From: Mycolicibacterium fluoranthenivorans
GTDB taxonomy: Bacteria > Actinomycetota > Actinomycetes > Mycobacteriales > Mycobacteriaceae
NCBI RefSeq assembly: GCF_011758805.1
Contig: NZ_JAANOW010000001.1
Location: forward strand, 1,922,001-1,986,000
DNA length: 64,000 bases
Direction of reading: 5' to 3'
The notes below the pieces were generated by a model. That model saw only the letters and a list, made by a program, of their open reading frames with translations, ran no database searches and was not told the origin of the DNA. Both the position numbers and the translations under genes were made by a program. This document shows positions 33,576 through 42,022 of the stretch, one piece after another (the first letter of the stretch is position 1; every line of letters starts with the position of its first letter).

Positions 33576-34901
33576 TCACCTGTCTACGCCTCCCATGACC
33601 GGGTCGATCGACGCGACCGCCGAGATCGCGTCGGCGACCATGCCGCCCTCGCACATCGCCGCCACCGCTTGCAGATTGGTGAACGACGGGTCGCGGTAAT
33701 GCACGCGGTAAGGCCTGGTGCCGCCATCGCTGACGATGTGCACACCCAGTTCCCCGCGCGGGGATTCGACCGCGACGTACACCTGGCCGGCCGGCACCCG
33801 GATGCCCTCGGTGACCAGCTTGAAATGGTGGATCAACGCCTCCATCGAGGTACCCATGATCTTGGCGATGTGATCTGGGGAGTTGCCCAGCCCGTCGGGG
33901 CCGACCTTCAGATCGGCCGGCCAGGCAAGTTTCTTGTCGGTCAACATCACCGGCCCCGGCCGTAGTCGGTCCACGCACTGCTCGACGATCTTCAGCGACT
34001 CCTTCATCTCGTCGACCCGGATCAGATAGCGGCCCAGGGCATCACAGCCGTCGGCGGTGCACACGTCGAAGTCGTAGGTGTCGTAGCCGCAGTACGGTTG
34101 TGCCTTGCGCAGATCGTGGGGTAGGCCCGTGGAGCGCAGCACCGGCCCGGTGATGCCCAGTGCCATACATCCGGTCAGGTCGAGGTACCCGATACCTTCG
34201 GTGCGGGCCTTCCAGATGTAGTTGTCGCGCAGCAGCTTCTCCATTTCGCGCAGTTGCCCCGGCAGGTTCTTGAGCAGGTCGCGCAGCTGGGGCATGGCCT
34301 CGTCCGGAAGATCGGCCGCCAGCCCGCCGGGCCGGATGAACGCGTTGTTCATCCGCAGGCCGGTGATGGTCTCGAACATGGAGAGGATGGATTCGCGGCC
34401 GCGGAACCCGAAGAACATCGCCGACATGGCACCCAGTTCCATCCCCCCGGTGGCCAATGCCACCAGATGACTGGAGATGCGGTTGAGCTCCATCAGCAGT
34501 ACCCGGATGACGGTGGCCCGCTCGGGGATGTCGTCGGTGACATCGAGCAGCTTCTCCACCCCGAGGCAGTAGGCCGTCTCGTTGAAGAACGGGGACAGGT
34601 AGTCCATCCGGGTCACGAAGGTCACGCCCTGCGTCCAGGTGCGGAACTCGAGGTTCTTCTCGATGCCGGTGTGAAGGTAGCCGATTCCGCAGCGGGCCTC
34701 GGTGATCGTCTCGCCTTCGATCTCCAGGATCAGCCGCAACACCCCGTGCGTCGACGGGTGCTGCGGACCCATGTTGACGACGATGCGTTCCCCGGCGTGT
34801 TCCCGGGCGGCGGCCACGACCGCATCCCAGTCCTGACCGCCGACCACGACGACGGGCGGGCCGTCGGGCGGGATGGTGGGAATGTTGCCCTGCAGCGTCA
34901 T
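33576..34901 (-). CDS. nuoD: NADH-quinone oxidoreductase subunit D
   Basis: 441-residue 49-kDa-type subunit, related to the NiFe hydrogenase large subunit, that builds the quinone site with NuoB. Landmarks: [16 protein letters not shown] with the quinone-site His, [14 protein letters not shown], and the C-terminal [18 protein letters not shown]. The C-terminus ends in DPVMGGVDR. Start overlaps the nuoC stop by 1 nt. In this genome C and D are separate genes, not fused. Confidence 0.97.
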   Translation of the reverse strand: MTLQGNIPTIPPDGPPVVVVGGQDWDAVVAAAREHAGERIVVNMGPQHPSTHGVLRLILEIEGETITEARCGIGYLHTGIEKNLEFRTWTQGVTFVTRMDYLSPFFNETAYCLGVEKLLDVTDDIPERATVIRVLLMELNRISSHLVALATGGMELGAMSAMFFGFRGRESILSMFETITGLRMNNAFIRPGGLAADLPDEAMPQLRDLLKNLPGQLREMEKLLRDNYIWKARTEGIGYLDLTGCMALGITGPVLRSTGLPHDLRKAQPYCGYDTYDFDVCTADGCDALGRYLIRVDEMKESLKIVEQCVDRLRPGPVMLTDKKLAWPADLKVGPDGLGNSPDHIAKIMGTSMEALIHHFKLVTEGIRVPAGQVYVAVESPRGELGVHIVSDGGTRPYRVHYRDPSFTNLQAVAAMCEGGMVADAISAVASIDPVMGGVDR

Positions 34902-35575
34902 CAGTTGTAGGACCTCCGCTGATCGGGCGGCGGGATCTCGGCGCCGTGGTACTCCACCGGGATTCCGCCCAGCGGGTAGTCCTTGCGCTGAGGATGGCCG
35001 ACCCAGTCGTCGGGCATCTCGATCCTGGTCAGTGCGGGATGGCCGTCGAAGATGATGCCGAAGAAGTCGTAGGTCTCCCGTTCGTGCCAGTCGGTGGTCG
35101 GATACACCGAAAACAGCGACGGCACATGGGGATCGGCATCGGGTGCGGCGACTTCGAGGCGAATCCGGCGGTTGTGGGTGATCGACATGAGCGGATAGAC
35201 CGCGTGCAGTTCCCGATCGTGCTCATCGGGATAGTGCACGCCCGACACACCCAGGCACAGCTCGAAGCGCAGACCGGGATCGTCGCGCAGCGTCTGCGCC
35301 ACCGCCATCAGGTGAGCGCGGCGCACCTCCAGCGTCAGCTCGTCGCGGAACACCACGACGCGCTCGACCGCTGCCTCGAATATCTCCTGGCCCAACGTTT
35401 CGGCCAGCCGGTCGACCACGTCGTCGAAGTACCCGCCGTAGGGACGTGGTGAACTGCCGGGCAGTGCGACTTCCCGGACCAGGCGACCATATCCGGAGGT
35501 GTCACCGGAGCCGTGCACACCGAACATGCCCCGGCGCTCGCCGATGATCTCCTTGTCGGTCACCTTGTCCGTCAT
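34901..35575 (-). CDS. nuoC: NADH-quinone oxidoreductase subunit C
   Basis: 224-residue 30-kDa-type subunit. The family signature is present as [23 protein letters not shown] and then RKDYPLGG, which contacts NuoD. The start at 35575 ([10 protein letters not shown]) overlaps the nuoB stop by 4 nt; longer frames run into nuoB and are discarded. The N-terminal 30 residues look flexible. Confidence 0.96.
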   Translation of the reverse strand: MTDKVTDKEIIGERRGMFGVHGSGDTSGYGRLVREVALPGSSPRPYGGYFDDVVDRLAETLGQEIFEAAVERVVVFRDELTLEVRRAHLMAVAQTLRDDPGLRFELCLGVSGVHYPDEHDRELHAVYPLMSITHNRRIRLEVAAPDADPHVPSLFSVYPTTDWHERETYDFFGIIFDGHPALTRIEMPDDWVGHPQRKDYPLGGIPVEYHGAEIPPPDQRRSYN

Positions 35576-36126
35576 CGCAGCAGCCCGGTCAGTTCGATCG
35601 TGGGCCGTGAGGCCAGGGCGGCCTGCTCGGCGGCGGCGATGGCCTCGGCCCGGTTCACCCCGAGCGGCATCTCGGCAATCTTGGCGTGCAGCTTGAGGAT
35701 TGCGTTGAGCAGCATTTCCGGACGCGGGGGACAGCCAGGCAGGTAGATGTCCACCGGCACGATGTGATCGACGCCCTGCACCACGGCGTAGTTGTTGAAC
35801 ATACCGCCCGACGACGCGCATACGCCCATGGCCAGTACCCATTTCGGTTCGGCCATCTGGTCGTACACCTGGCGCAGCACCGGTGCCATCTTCTGGCTCA
35901 CCCGGCCCGCCACGATCATCAGATCGGCCTGCCGCGGAGTGGCGGAGAAGCGCTCCATTCCGAACCGGGCGATATCGAAACGCGGACCCGCGGTCGCCAT
36001 CATCTCGATGGCGCAGCACGCCAATCCGAACGTCGCGGGCCACAACGATCCTTTGCGGACGTAGCCGGCCACCTTCTCCACCGTCGAGAGCAGGATTCCG
36101 CCGGGTAATTGTTCCTCTAGTCCCAT
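35572..36126 (-). CDS. nuoB: NADH-quinone oxidoreductase subunit B (cluster N2)
   Basis: 184-residue PSST-type subunit that holds the terminal 4Fe-4S cluster N2. The unusual tandem Cys pair is in [10 protein letters not shown], with further ligands in [11 protein letters not shown] and LPGCPPRPE. It reduces quinone with NuoD. ATG 36126 overlaps the 3' end of nuoA by 10 nt. Confidence 0.97.
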   Translation of the reverse strand: MGLEEQLPGGILLSTVEKVAGYVRKGSLWPATFGLACCAIEMMATAGPRFDIARFGMERFSATPRQADLMIVAGRVSQKMAPVLRQVYDQMAEPKWVLAMGVCASSGGMFNNYAVVQGVDHIVPVDIYLPGCPPRPEMLLNAILKLHAKIAEMPLGVNRAEAIAAAEQAALASRPTIELTGLLR

Positions 36127-36491
36127 GACAGACCTCCCCGTCGCCACACATAGGCGTAGGCGACGAACACCGTGAGCATGAACAGAATCATCTCGACCAG
36201 CGCGAACATCCCCAGGGAGTCGAATGAGACCGCCCAGGGATAGAGGAACACGATCTCGATGTCGAAGACGATGAACAGCATCGCCGTCAGGTAGTACTTG
36301 ATCGGAAATCGCTGCCCCGTGGCCAGCTTGGCGTCCTCGGCCGCAAGCAGCGGTTCGATACCGCACTCGTAGGCCTCGAGTTTGGCCCTGTTGTAGCGGC
36401 GCGGGCCGATCAGCACGGCGATACCGACCGAGCCGACCGCGAAGGCCGCTGCGATCACCCCGAGTACGAGGATGGGTAGGTAGATGTTCAT
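36117..36491 (-). CDS. nuoA: NADH-quinone oxidoreductase subunit A
   Basis: 124-residue membrane subunit with three helices. The conserved loop [12 protein letters not shown], with the Cys exposed in the deactive form of the enzyme, and [13 protein letters not shown] are both present. ATG 36491 is preceded by GGGGGAG on the minus strand (36494-36500), a strong ribosome site, whereas the longer frame start at 36539 has none. It is the first gene of the 14-gene operon and lies 22 nt from a CRP-like palindrome. Confidence 0.97.
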   Translation of the reverse strand: MNIYLPILVLGVIAAAFAVGSVGIAVLIGPRRYNRAKLEAYECGIEPLLAAEDAKLATGQRFPIKYYLTAMLFIVFDIEIVFLYPWAVSFDSLGMFALVEMILFMLTVFVAYAYVWRRGGLSWD

Positions 36492-36513
36492 AGCTCCCCC
36501 GTTGGGCTTTCGA

Positions 36514-36529
36514 TGTGAGCTAGAACACA
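36514..36529. promoter_or_regulatory. CRP-like binding site upstream of nuoA
   Basis: TGTGA-GCTAGA-ACACA matches the mycobacterial CRP consensus (TGTGA-N6-TCACA) at 9 of 10 arm positions. It lies 22 nt upstream of nuoA ATG. Possible -10 hexamers on the minus strand, TAAGCT and TAGCGT, lie just upstream of the site, which would place it near or downstream of transcription start and suggest repression or a roadblock, but the start site is not known. Confidence 0.5.
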
Positions 36530-36650
36530 GCTTAGTCACGCTACCGGTCGGACCGGCGCATTTTGGCTAGGATGAAAATGACAGCTGGGTTACCACGTCC
36601 TCACCGGCGACGACGTGAAGAATTAACGGCCACAGCGCTTTTCGTGCTGC

Positions 36651-37052
36651 TTAGAGAGCTGCCCCACGGAGCAGGGATGCGACCGCCTCACCGAGCCGGA
36701 TCGGGTCGATCGGATGCGATACCGCTGCCTCGGCTCGTGACCACGTCGCCAGCCAGGCGTCGTCGGCCCGGCCGGTCAGCACCAGGATCGGCGGGCAGTC
36801 GGTGATCTCGTCCTTGAGTTGCTTGGCCAGTCCCAGGCCGCCGGTCGGCGCGGCCTCACCGTCGAGGATTGCCAGATCGAACCCGCCGTCGGCGAGCTGC
36901 TGGACGACGACCGGTGCGGTCGCGACATCGAGATAGCTCAGTTCGGGCAGATCCGGGTGCACACGGCGGCCGAGTGCCGACCGCACTGCGTCGCGGGTGC
37001 GGGGATTGGAGCTGTATACGAGGATCCGGACCTGCGCGTCGGTGTCGGCCAC
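36651..37052 (-). CDS. Single-domain response-regulator-like protein (Rv3143-like), degenerate receiver
   Basis: 133-residue receiver domain alone, without an output domain. The phospho-acceptor Asp64 (FDLAILDGE) and the switch Thr (LVLTGR) are kept, but the acidic pocket after the first strand reads VYSSNP instead of the usual DD, and the conserved Lys before Pro is replaced by His (VSHPIDP). Size and position next to nuoA match M. tuberculosis Rv3143. It may act as a docking protein rather than a phosphorylated switch. It follows the YceI gene by 10 nt and precedes nuoA by 159 nt on the same strand. Confidence 0.82.
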   Translation of the reverse strand: MADTDAQVRILVYSSNPRTRDAVRSALGRRVHPDLPELSYLDVATAPVVVQQLADGGFDLAILDGEAAPTGGLGLAKQLKDEITDCPPILVLTGRADDAWLATWSRAEAAVSHPIDPIRLGEAVASLLRGAAL

Positions 37053-37062
37053 GCCTGCGATG

Positions 37063-37572
37063 CTACGACTGCCGGACGAAGACCGCGGTGGCTTCGATGT
37101 TCACCGCTTCGCCCATCATTCCGAACAGGTTGCCGTCCACGCCGTAGTGCAGCCGGTTCAGGGTGGTGGTGGTCTGCAGTCGCAGCGCACCCTCGCCGTC
37201 TGCACGGACGTGGGTGGGCAGTTCGAGCTCGCGCTGCACGCCCTTGACCGTCAATTGGGCGCGCAGCGACACCCAGCCCGGCTGGGTGGCCTCGGCGGAC
37301 TCGATCGAGACCGCGATGCTGGGAAAGGCCTGGACGTCGAAGAAATCCGGCGACCGCAGGTGCTCGTCGCGTTTGCGGATACCGGTGCGCAGCGATGCGG
37401 CGCCGATCTGCAACTGCCCGGTCACGCTGTCCTCGGTGGCCCGCGCCGATCCGCTCACGTCGGTGAACGTTCCCTTGACGTGGGCCAGGCCCCAGAAGGT
37501 CGGGCTGTGAAACTCCAGCGTGGTGCGCTCGGGGTCGAGCTGCCAGTCGCCGAACCAATCGCTATTCGTCAT
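37063..37572 (-). CDS. YceI family protein
   Basis: 169 residues of the YceI lipocalin-like fold, which binds polyisoprenoid or other amphiphilic molecules. Signs are WQLDPERTTLEFHSPTFWG, the paired IRKRDEHLRSPDFFDVQAFP, and ELTVKGVQRELELP. No signal peptide is present, so this member should be cytoplasmic, unlike E. coli YceI. Start at 37572 overlaps the preceding SnoaL-like gene stop by 4 nt. Confidence 0.85.
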   Translation of the reverse strand: MTNSDWFGDWQLDPERTTLEFHSPTFWGLAHVKGTFTDVSGSARATEDSVTGQLQIGAASLRTGIRKRDEHLRSPDFFDVQAFPSIAVSIESAEATQPGWVSLRAQLTVKGVQRELELPTHVRADGEGALRLQTTTTLNRLHYGVDGNLFGMMGEAVNIEATAVFVRQS

Positions 37573-37937
37573 GACATCAACGGTGCCATATCCGCCGGGT
37601 CGAAGTACTCGTCGATCCGGGTGATGAGCCCGTCGGTGCCCACTTTGAGGACGATGCAGACCCGCAGCGCGATGGACGCGCCGTTGGTCGCGTCGGCGTG
37701 CAGGATGTGCTGTTGGACCAACCCGCCGTCGAAGAACTGACGGTCGAGGATCTCGTATCGTCGCGCGGTGGTGGTGTCGATGAACCATCGGATCACCTTC
37801 AGCGCGCGCCGCCTGTCGTTGTCGTGGGTATCGCCGCTGTGCCACACCGTGACGTCGTCGGCCCACAGCGCCTCGACGCCGGGGTAGTCGCCGCGCTCGA
37901 TGGCGCCGAACAACCGGTTCGCCACATCGATGCTCAT
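37569..37937 (-). CDS. SnoaL-like/NTF2-fold protein
   Basis: 122 residues with the cone-shaped NTF2/SnoaL-like domain: FGAIERGDYPGVEALWADDV, VWHSGDTHDNDRRRALKVIR, and GLITRIDEYFDPADM. Members are small isomerases, hydrolases or binding proteins; the role here is unknown. The start at 37937 has a perfect AGGAGG with 5 nt spacing, while the longer frame (37970) overlaps DUF6285. It is followed by yceI with a 4-nt overlap. Confidence 0.82.
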   Translation of the reverse strand: MSIDVANRLFGAIERGDYPGVEALWADDVTVWHSGDTHDNDRRRALKVIRWFIDTTTARRYEILDRQFFDGGLVQQHILHADATNGASIALRVCIVLKVGTDGLITRIDEYFDPADMAPLMS

Positions 37938-37956
37938 CTGGCCTCCTGCTGTTGAA

Positions 37957-38283
37957 TCACTCGCGTTCATAGCCGGGATGTGCGACGGCCAGCCGGTGCC
38001 GTACCAGCGCGTGCAGTGCAGGCAGCACCTCGTCGCCGCTGGCCCCGGAGCGGATGGACGCCGCCAAGGCGGGTTCGTCGGCGAAACCCAGTGCGTCCAG
38101 AGCCCGGCGGGGAATCTCGGCGCTGTCGTCGAGCAGTTCGCGTTCGACGGTACGCAGCACGTTGGCCGCGACGCGGGCGTGAAAGTTCACCGCCCCGCTG
38201 GTGCCGTCTCGGACCTCGGTTTCCAGGAACTCGGCGACGGCGGCCACCAGTTCGGCCGCGGTCGGTTTGTAGTGCAGATTCAT
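37957..38283 (-). CDS. DUF6285 protein, likely partner of the phosphotransferase (LvaB-like)
   Basis: 108 residues, mostly helical (PTAAELVAAVAEFLETEVRD, FHARVAANVLRTVERELL, HALVRHRLAVAHPGYERE). It looks like the DUF6285 family found beside APH-type kinases and acyl-CoA dehydrogenases. In Pseudomonas putida the equivalent small gene lvaB sits beside the kinase gene lvaA of the levulinate pathway. Start overlaps the kinase stop by 4 nt, so a stoichiometric complex is plausible. Function is inferred from context only. Confidence 0.78.
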   Translation of the reverse strand: MNLHYKPTAAELVAAVAEFLETEVRDGTSGAVNFHARVAANVLRTVERELLDDSAEIPRRALDALGFADEPALAASIRSGASGDEVLPALHALVRHRLAVAHPGYERE

Positions 38284-39260
38284 GCGGAACTTCCCGAGTC
38301 GCTGCGCTCCAGCCCTGCGGAACCCTCCAACAACGTCAGCAGGTCGTATTCGGTTTCGCACACCCGTCGTCCGATGGCGGCCAGTTCCACCGAACGGGTC
38401 TGCCCGGATCGATGCCGCTCGTACTGATAGCGGCAGATGACTCCCCAGCGCAGGGTGGCCAGCACCAGCCACCAGTGCAGGGCGGGCCGGTCGATTGCGG
38501 CGCCGCCGGCGTTCTCGTAGGCGGTGACGAATTCCTCGATGCTGCCCAGCCCGCCCGCACCGAGGTCTCTGGGCGCGCCGAATCGCCACGCCCTGATGCA
38601 GAACCACGCCAGATCGTCGGCGGCTTCACCGATATGGGTGAGTTCCCAGTCCAGGACGGCCGCCAGGCTGCCGTCGGCGACGATGAGGTTGCCCATCCGG
38701 AAGTCGCCGTGTGCGAGCACCGGGGCGGTCGGGGCCGGACGGCGTTGTTCCAACCACCGGAACGCATACTCGAAGGTGGCCGTGGTGTCGCCCATTTCGT
38801 CGAGCTCGTGTCGCCAATCTGTCAGCGGATCCGAGACGGGCAACCCGATACCCTCGGGATCGGCACGGTGGATCTGTGCCAGTGCCTGCGCGCATTGCGT
38901 CAGCAGTGCGGCCCGGGAGCTGTCGTCCAGGGTGCGTGCGATCTTGCGGACGATCGTCTCACCGGCGATGAAATCGCACACCAGGTAGGGATTGCCAAGC
39001 GGTTCAACCGAGTTGGAAGCCGCAAGGACACCGGGCACCGGCGCACCGCCGGCCGCGGCCCGGCGCAGCGCCGCGGCCTCCAGTTCCATCCCGGCGTGAA
39101 CCTCATCGGGTGGGCCGGTGCGCAGGATCAGTGGGCGGTCGTCTGCTGTGAACGCCCACGTGGCTCGGCTGGCGCCCCCGGTGAGCACCCGAAGATCGGC
39201 GATGCGGACGGTGCCGAGTACCGGTTCGAGCACCCCTGCGAGGGCTTGCGGATCGATCAC
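38280..39260 (-). CDS. Phosphotransferase family protein (LvaA/ACAD10-11 kinase-like)
   Basis: 326-residue APH-fold kinase. N-lobe LTGGASRATWAF, catalytic loop VLAHGDFRMGNLIV with the HGD motif, and metal-binding AVLDWELTHIGEAADDLAWF. Kinases of this group next to acyl-CoA dehydrogenases phosphorylate the hydroxyl of 4-hydroxyacyl-CoA (LvaA in P. putida, the kinase domains of mammalian ACAD10 and ACAD11). The gene overlaps the acyl-CoA dehydrogenase by 4 nt upstream and DUF6285 by 4 nt downstream, which supports that role over antibiotic resistance. Confidence 0.85.
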   Translation of the reverse strand: MIDPQALAGVLEPVLGTVRIADLRVLTGGASRATWAFTADDRPLILRTGPPDEVHAGMELEAAALRRAAAGGAPVPGVLAASNSVEPLGNPYLVCDFIAGETIVRKIARTLDDSSRAALLTQCAQALAQIHRADPEGIGLPVSDPLTDWRHELDEMGDTTATFEYAFRWLEQRRPAPTAPVLAHGDFRMGNLIVADGSLAAVLDWELTHIGEAADDLAWFCIRAWRFGAPRDLGAGGLGSIEEFVTAYENAGGAAIDRPALHWWLVLATLRWGVICRYQYERHRSGQTRSVELAAIGRRVCETEYDLLTLLEGSAGLERSDSGSSA

Positions 39261-40495
39261 TTGCGGCCGAACTTCAGCATCCGCTGGGCCACGCGGCGGA
39301 TCTGGATCTCCTCGGCCCCCTCGGTGATCCGGTATCGGCGGTGGTGGCGGTAGATGTGTTCGAACGGTTCGTGGCGGCTGTAGCCGACGCCGCCGTGAAT
39401 CTGCATGGCGCGGTCGGCCGCCTCACACACGAGCCGGTTGGCCCGGTAGTTGGCCATCGAGACCTTGTCCGAGACCTCCATATGGTGATCGCGATCCAGG
39501 TGCCAGGCTGCGTAGTACACCAGCAGCCGCACCATCTGCGCTTCGGTCTGCAATTCGGCCAGTGGCCACTGCACCGCCTGGTTCACCGACAACGGCTTGC
39601 CGAACACGATCCGGTCACCGGCGTACTGCGCGGCCCGGTCGATACAGTATTGCGCTGCACCCAGGCTGCTGGCTGCCTGCCGAATCCTGTTCTCGTGCAG
39701 GAAGGTCTGACCGACCTCGAGGCCGTGATCCACCTCGCCGAGCACCGCGTCGGCGGGCACCCGGACATCGGAGAGTTCGACCTCACCGTGGTCGCTGGGC
39801 ATGTTGAACGTCCACCAGTAGTAGGGGACGGTGAAGCCCGGGGTGTCGGTGGGCACCAGGAAGGCGGTGATCCCCGTGGCAGACCCAGCCGAGCCGGACG
39901 TTCTCGCGAAGACCAGGTCGTGGGTGGCCCGGTGCACCCCGGTGTTCCAGCGTTTGGCGCCGTTGATCACCCAGTCGTCGCCGTCGCGTACCGCGGTGGT
40001 CTCCATCCAGGTGGCGTCGCTGCCGTGGTTGGGTTCGGTCAACCCGAAGGCCATGGAGCGCTCGCCGGTGAGCATCGCCTCGACCCATTCGGCCTTCTGC
40101 GCCTCCGTGCCGAACCGGCTCATCATGATGACCTGCGGGAAGTTCCCGACGATCGACGATTCGTCCTGAAGGTCGTTGTGCAGTCCGAGGCCCTTGTGCG
40201 CCAGGTGTTCCCGGATGACGGCCATGTCCAGGTTGCTGCCGCCGCGCCCACCGAACTCCACCGGCAGCCCATACCGCAGCCAACCCGCGGCATCGGCGCG
40301 CCGGCGCATCTCGTCGAGCAGATCCTCCCATTCTCTGGCCGGCACGCCGCCGTTGTCCAGGTCGGTGCGCGCGAACTCGCGGCGCCGGTCGAAGTACTGC
40401 ATGTTCTCGCGTTCCAGCGGTGTGATCTCCGCCTCGATGAACGCATCCATCTCGGCCAGCAGCACCGGAAGATGTTCGGGTAAAGCGAAATCCAC
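39257..40495 (-). CDS. Acyl-CoA dehydrogenase (LvaC/ACAD10-11-like)
   Basis: 412-residue FAD flavoenzyme with the usual N-terminal helical, central beta and C-terminal helical domains: FGLTEPNHGSDATWMETTAV, VINGAKRWNTGVH, FGKPLSVNQAVQWPLAELQ, and the C-terminal IHGGVGYSRHEPFEHIYRHHR with TEGAEEIQ. The usual catalytic-base position for short-chain enzymes is not obvious. The tight coupling with a phosphotransferase matches the split form of ACAD10/11, where the dehydrogenase domain eliminates phosphate from 4-phosphoacyl-CoA to give an enoyl-CoA. It lies 20 nt after the TetR gene. Confidence 0.87.
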   Translation of the reverse strand: MDFALPEHLPVLLAEMDAFIEAEITPLERENMQYFDRRREFARTDLDNGGVPAREWEDLLDEMRRRADAAGWLRYGLPVEFGGRGGSNLDMAVIREHLAHKGLGLHNDLQDESSIVGNFPQVIMMSRFGTEAQKAEWVEAMLTGERSMAFGLTEPNHGSDATWMETTAVRDGDDWVINGAKRWNTGVHRATHDLVFARTSGSAGSATGITAFLVPTDTPGFTVPYYWWTFNMPSDHGEVELSDVRVPADAVLGEVDHGLEVGQTFLHENRIRQAASSLGAAQYCIDRAAQYAGDRIVFGKPLSVNQAVQWPLAELQTEAQMVRLLVYYAAWHLDRDHHMEVSDKVSMANYRANRLVCEAADRAMQIHGGVGYSRHEPFEHIYRHHRRYRITEGAEEIQIRRVAQRMLKFGRK

Positions 40496-40515
40496 TCTGA
40501 TCTCTCTTTCGTCCT

Positions 40516-41130
40516 TTAGAAGCCGTACAGGGTTCGCTTCCAGATCGTCGACAGTGTCTTGATCGCGTCCTGGTCGCTGATCTGCAGTTCGGATCCCGGA
40601 TTGCCGACCACGACGACGGTGAAGTTCTCGAAGAGCAGCGCGATCGCGGCGGCGACGTGCTCATCGGCCAGGTCTTGGGCGTAACCCTGTTGGCGGGCTC
40701 TGCGCACCGATCCGGCGACCATGTCCATGCCGAACCGGCGGAACTCGTGCTGCACCTTGGCGAATCGCGGCTGGGTGGCGCCCAGTTGGGCGACGGCGAT
40801 CATGATCCCGATGTTCTGCTTGAACAGATTCCAGTACCCGGTCACCACCGTCGTGAAGTACTCGGTGTCTTCGGGGGAGTCGGGCAACCGAACCCGGGTG
40901 CCGGACGGTTCGACGATGTCATGCAGGAAGGATTCGGCCAGCGAGGCCAGCAGGTCTTCCTTATCGTCGAAGTAGCGGTAGAACACCGCCGAGGATTTGC
41001 CCGCCGACGAGGTGATGTCCGCCAGGGTGGTGCCGTGAAAGCCGCGTTCGGCGAACAGTTTCCGGGCCGCCAGCTCGATGGCTTCGCGGGTCTGGCGGCC
41101 TTTGGCGGTCAGTGCTTGGGCGGGCGCCAT
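40516..41130 (-). CDS. TetR family transcriptional regulator
   Basis: 204 residues. Helix-turn-helix: TLADITSSAGKSSAVFYRYF at residues about 36-55, then the ligand-binding helices. It lies inside a long same-strand gene run, 1 nt after the HMG-CoA lyase-like gene and 20 nt before the acyl-CoA dehydrogenase gene, so it is probably co-transcribed with the genes it controls and regulates the operon promoter further upstream or the 20-nt gap region. The ligand is likely an acyl-CoA by family and context. Confidence 0.88.
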   Translation of the reverse strand: MAPAQALTAKGRQTREAIELAARKLFAERGFHGTTLADITSSAGKSSAVFYRYFDDKEDLLASLAESFLHDIVEPSGTRVRLPDSPEDTEYFTTVVTGYWNLFKQNIGIMIAVAQLGATQPRFAKVQHEFRRFGMDMVAGSVRRARQQGYAQDLADEHVAAAIALLFENFTVVVVGNPGSELQISDQDAIKTLSTIWKRTLYGF

Positions 41131-41131
41131 A

Positions 41132-42022
41132 TCAGGCCAGGATGCGATCCCCGGCGCGCAACAGCGCGCTGGGCAGTTCGTGGCCGACGGCGTCCTGTGC
41201 CACCTTGGCGGCGTCGATCGCGCGGTCCAGGTCGACGTCGACGTCGATATCGCTGTCGCGCAACAGGTACACCAGATCCTCGGTGGCGATGTTGCCGGAG
41301 GCGCCCGGGGCGAACGGGCAGCCGCCCAGGCCGCCGACGGAGGCGTCCAGCCGGGTCACCCCGGCCTGCACCGCGGCATACGCGCTGGCCAGTCCCGCGC
41401 CGCGGGTGTTGTGAAAATGCGCGCCGAGGGGGATGTCCCCGATGAGGGGTTTCAGCTTGCCGATCAGCACGCTGACGCGCCGCGGGGTGGTGGTGCCGAT
41501 GGTATCGGCGATGGCGATCCGGTCGACGCCGAGTTCCACTGCGGCGATGGCGATATCGAGCACGTGGCGGGCAGGTGTCGGGCCGTCGAATGGGCAGTCC
41601 CACGCGGTCGCGATGATGACCTCGACGGTGGCGTCACTGTCGTGCGCGATGCGGGCCACGTCGGCGATCGCGGCGGTGGCCTCGCTGCTGGAGCGTCCGA
41701 CGTTCGCCATGCTGTGCGCATCCGAGGCCGATACCACGTACTCGATGGACCGCAGCCCGGATGCGATGGCGCGCTTGGCGCCGTTGGCGCTGGCGACCAG
41801 AGCGGAGAATTCCACGTCGGGGAACCGGTACAGCTCCTCGGCGAGTTCGGCGGCGTCGGCGAGGGCGGGCACCTTGGACGGTGAGACGAACGCGGTGGCC
41901 TCGACCTCACGCACCCCGGTCGCCACGATGGCCTCCAGGAGTGCGACCTTGGCCGCCAGGGAGATCGGCTTCTCGATTTGCAGGCCGTCGCGCAGGCAGA
42001 CCTCACGGATGTCGACCTTCAT
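41132..42022 (-). CDS. HMG-CoA lyase-like aldolase (pyruvate carboxyltransferase fold)
   Basis: 296-residue TIM-barrel lyase. Metal and catalytic motifs of hydroxymethylglutaryl-CoA lyase are visible: DIREVCLRDGLQIE near the N-terminus, GAHFHNTRGAG, and the catalytic-Cys loop GGLGGCPFAPGASGN. It cleaves a 3-hydroxy-3-methylacyl-CoA into acetyl-CoA and an oxo product; HMG-CoA itself, or a longer branched or aromatic analogue, is possible. Overlaps the CoA-transferase gene by 4 nt and is 1 nt before the TetR gene. Confidence 0.9.
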   Translation of the reverse strand: MKVDIREVCLRDGLQIEKPISLAAKVALLEAIVATGVREVEATAFVSPSKVPALADAAELAEELYRFPDVEFSALVASANGAKRAIASGLRSIEYVVSASDAHSMANVGRSSSEATAAIADVARIAHDSDATVEVIIATAWDCPFDGPTPARHVLDIAIAAVELGVDRIAIADTIGTTTPRRVSVLIGKLKPLIGDIPLGAHFHNTRGAGLASAYAAVQAGVTRLDASVGGLGGCPFAPGASGNIATEDLVYLLRDSDIDVDVDLDRAIDAAKVAQDAVGHELPSALLRAGDRILA

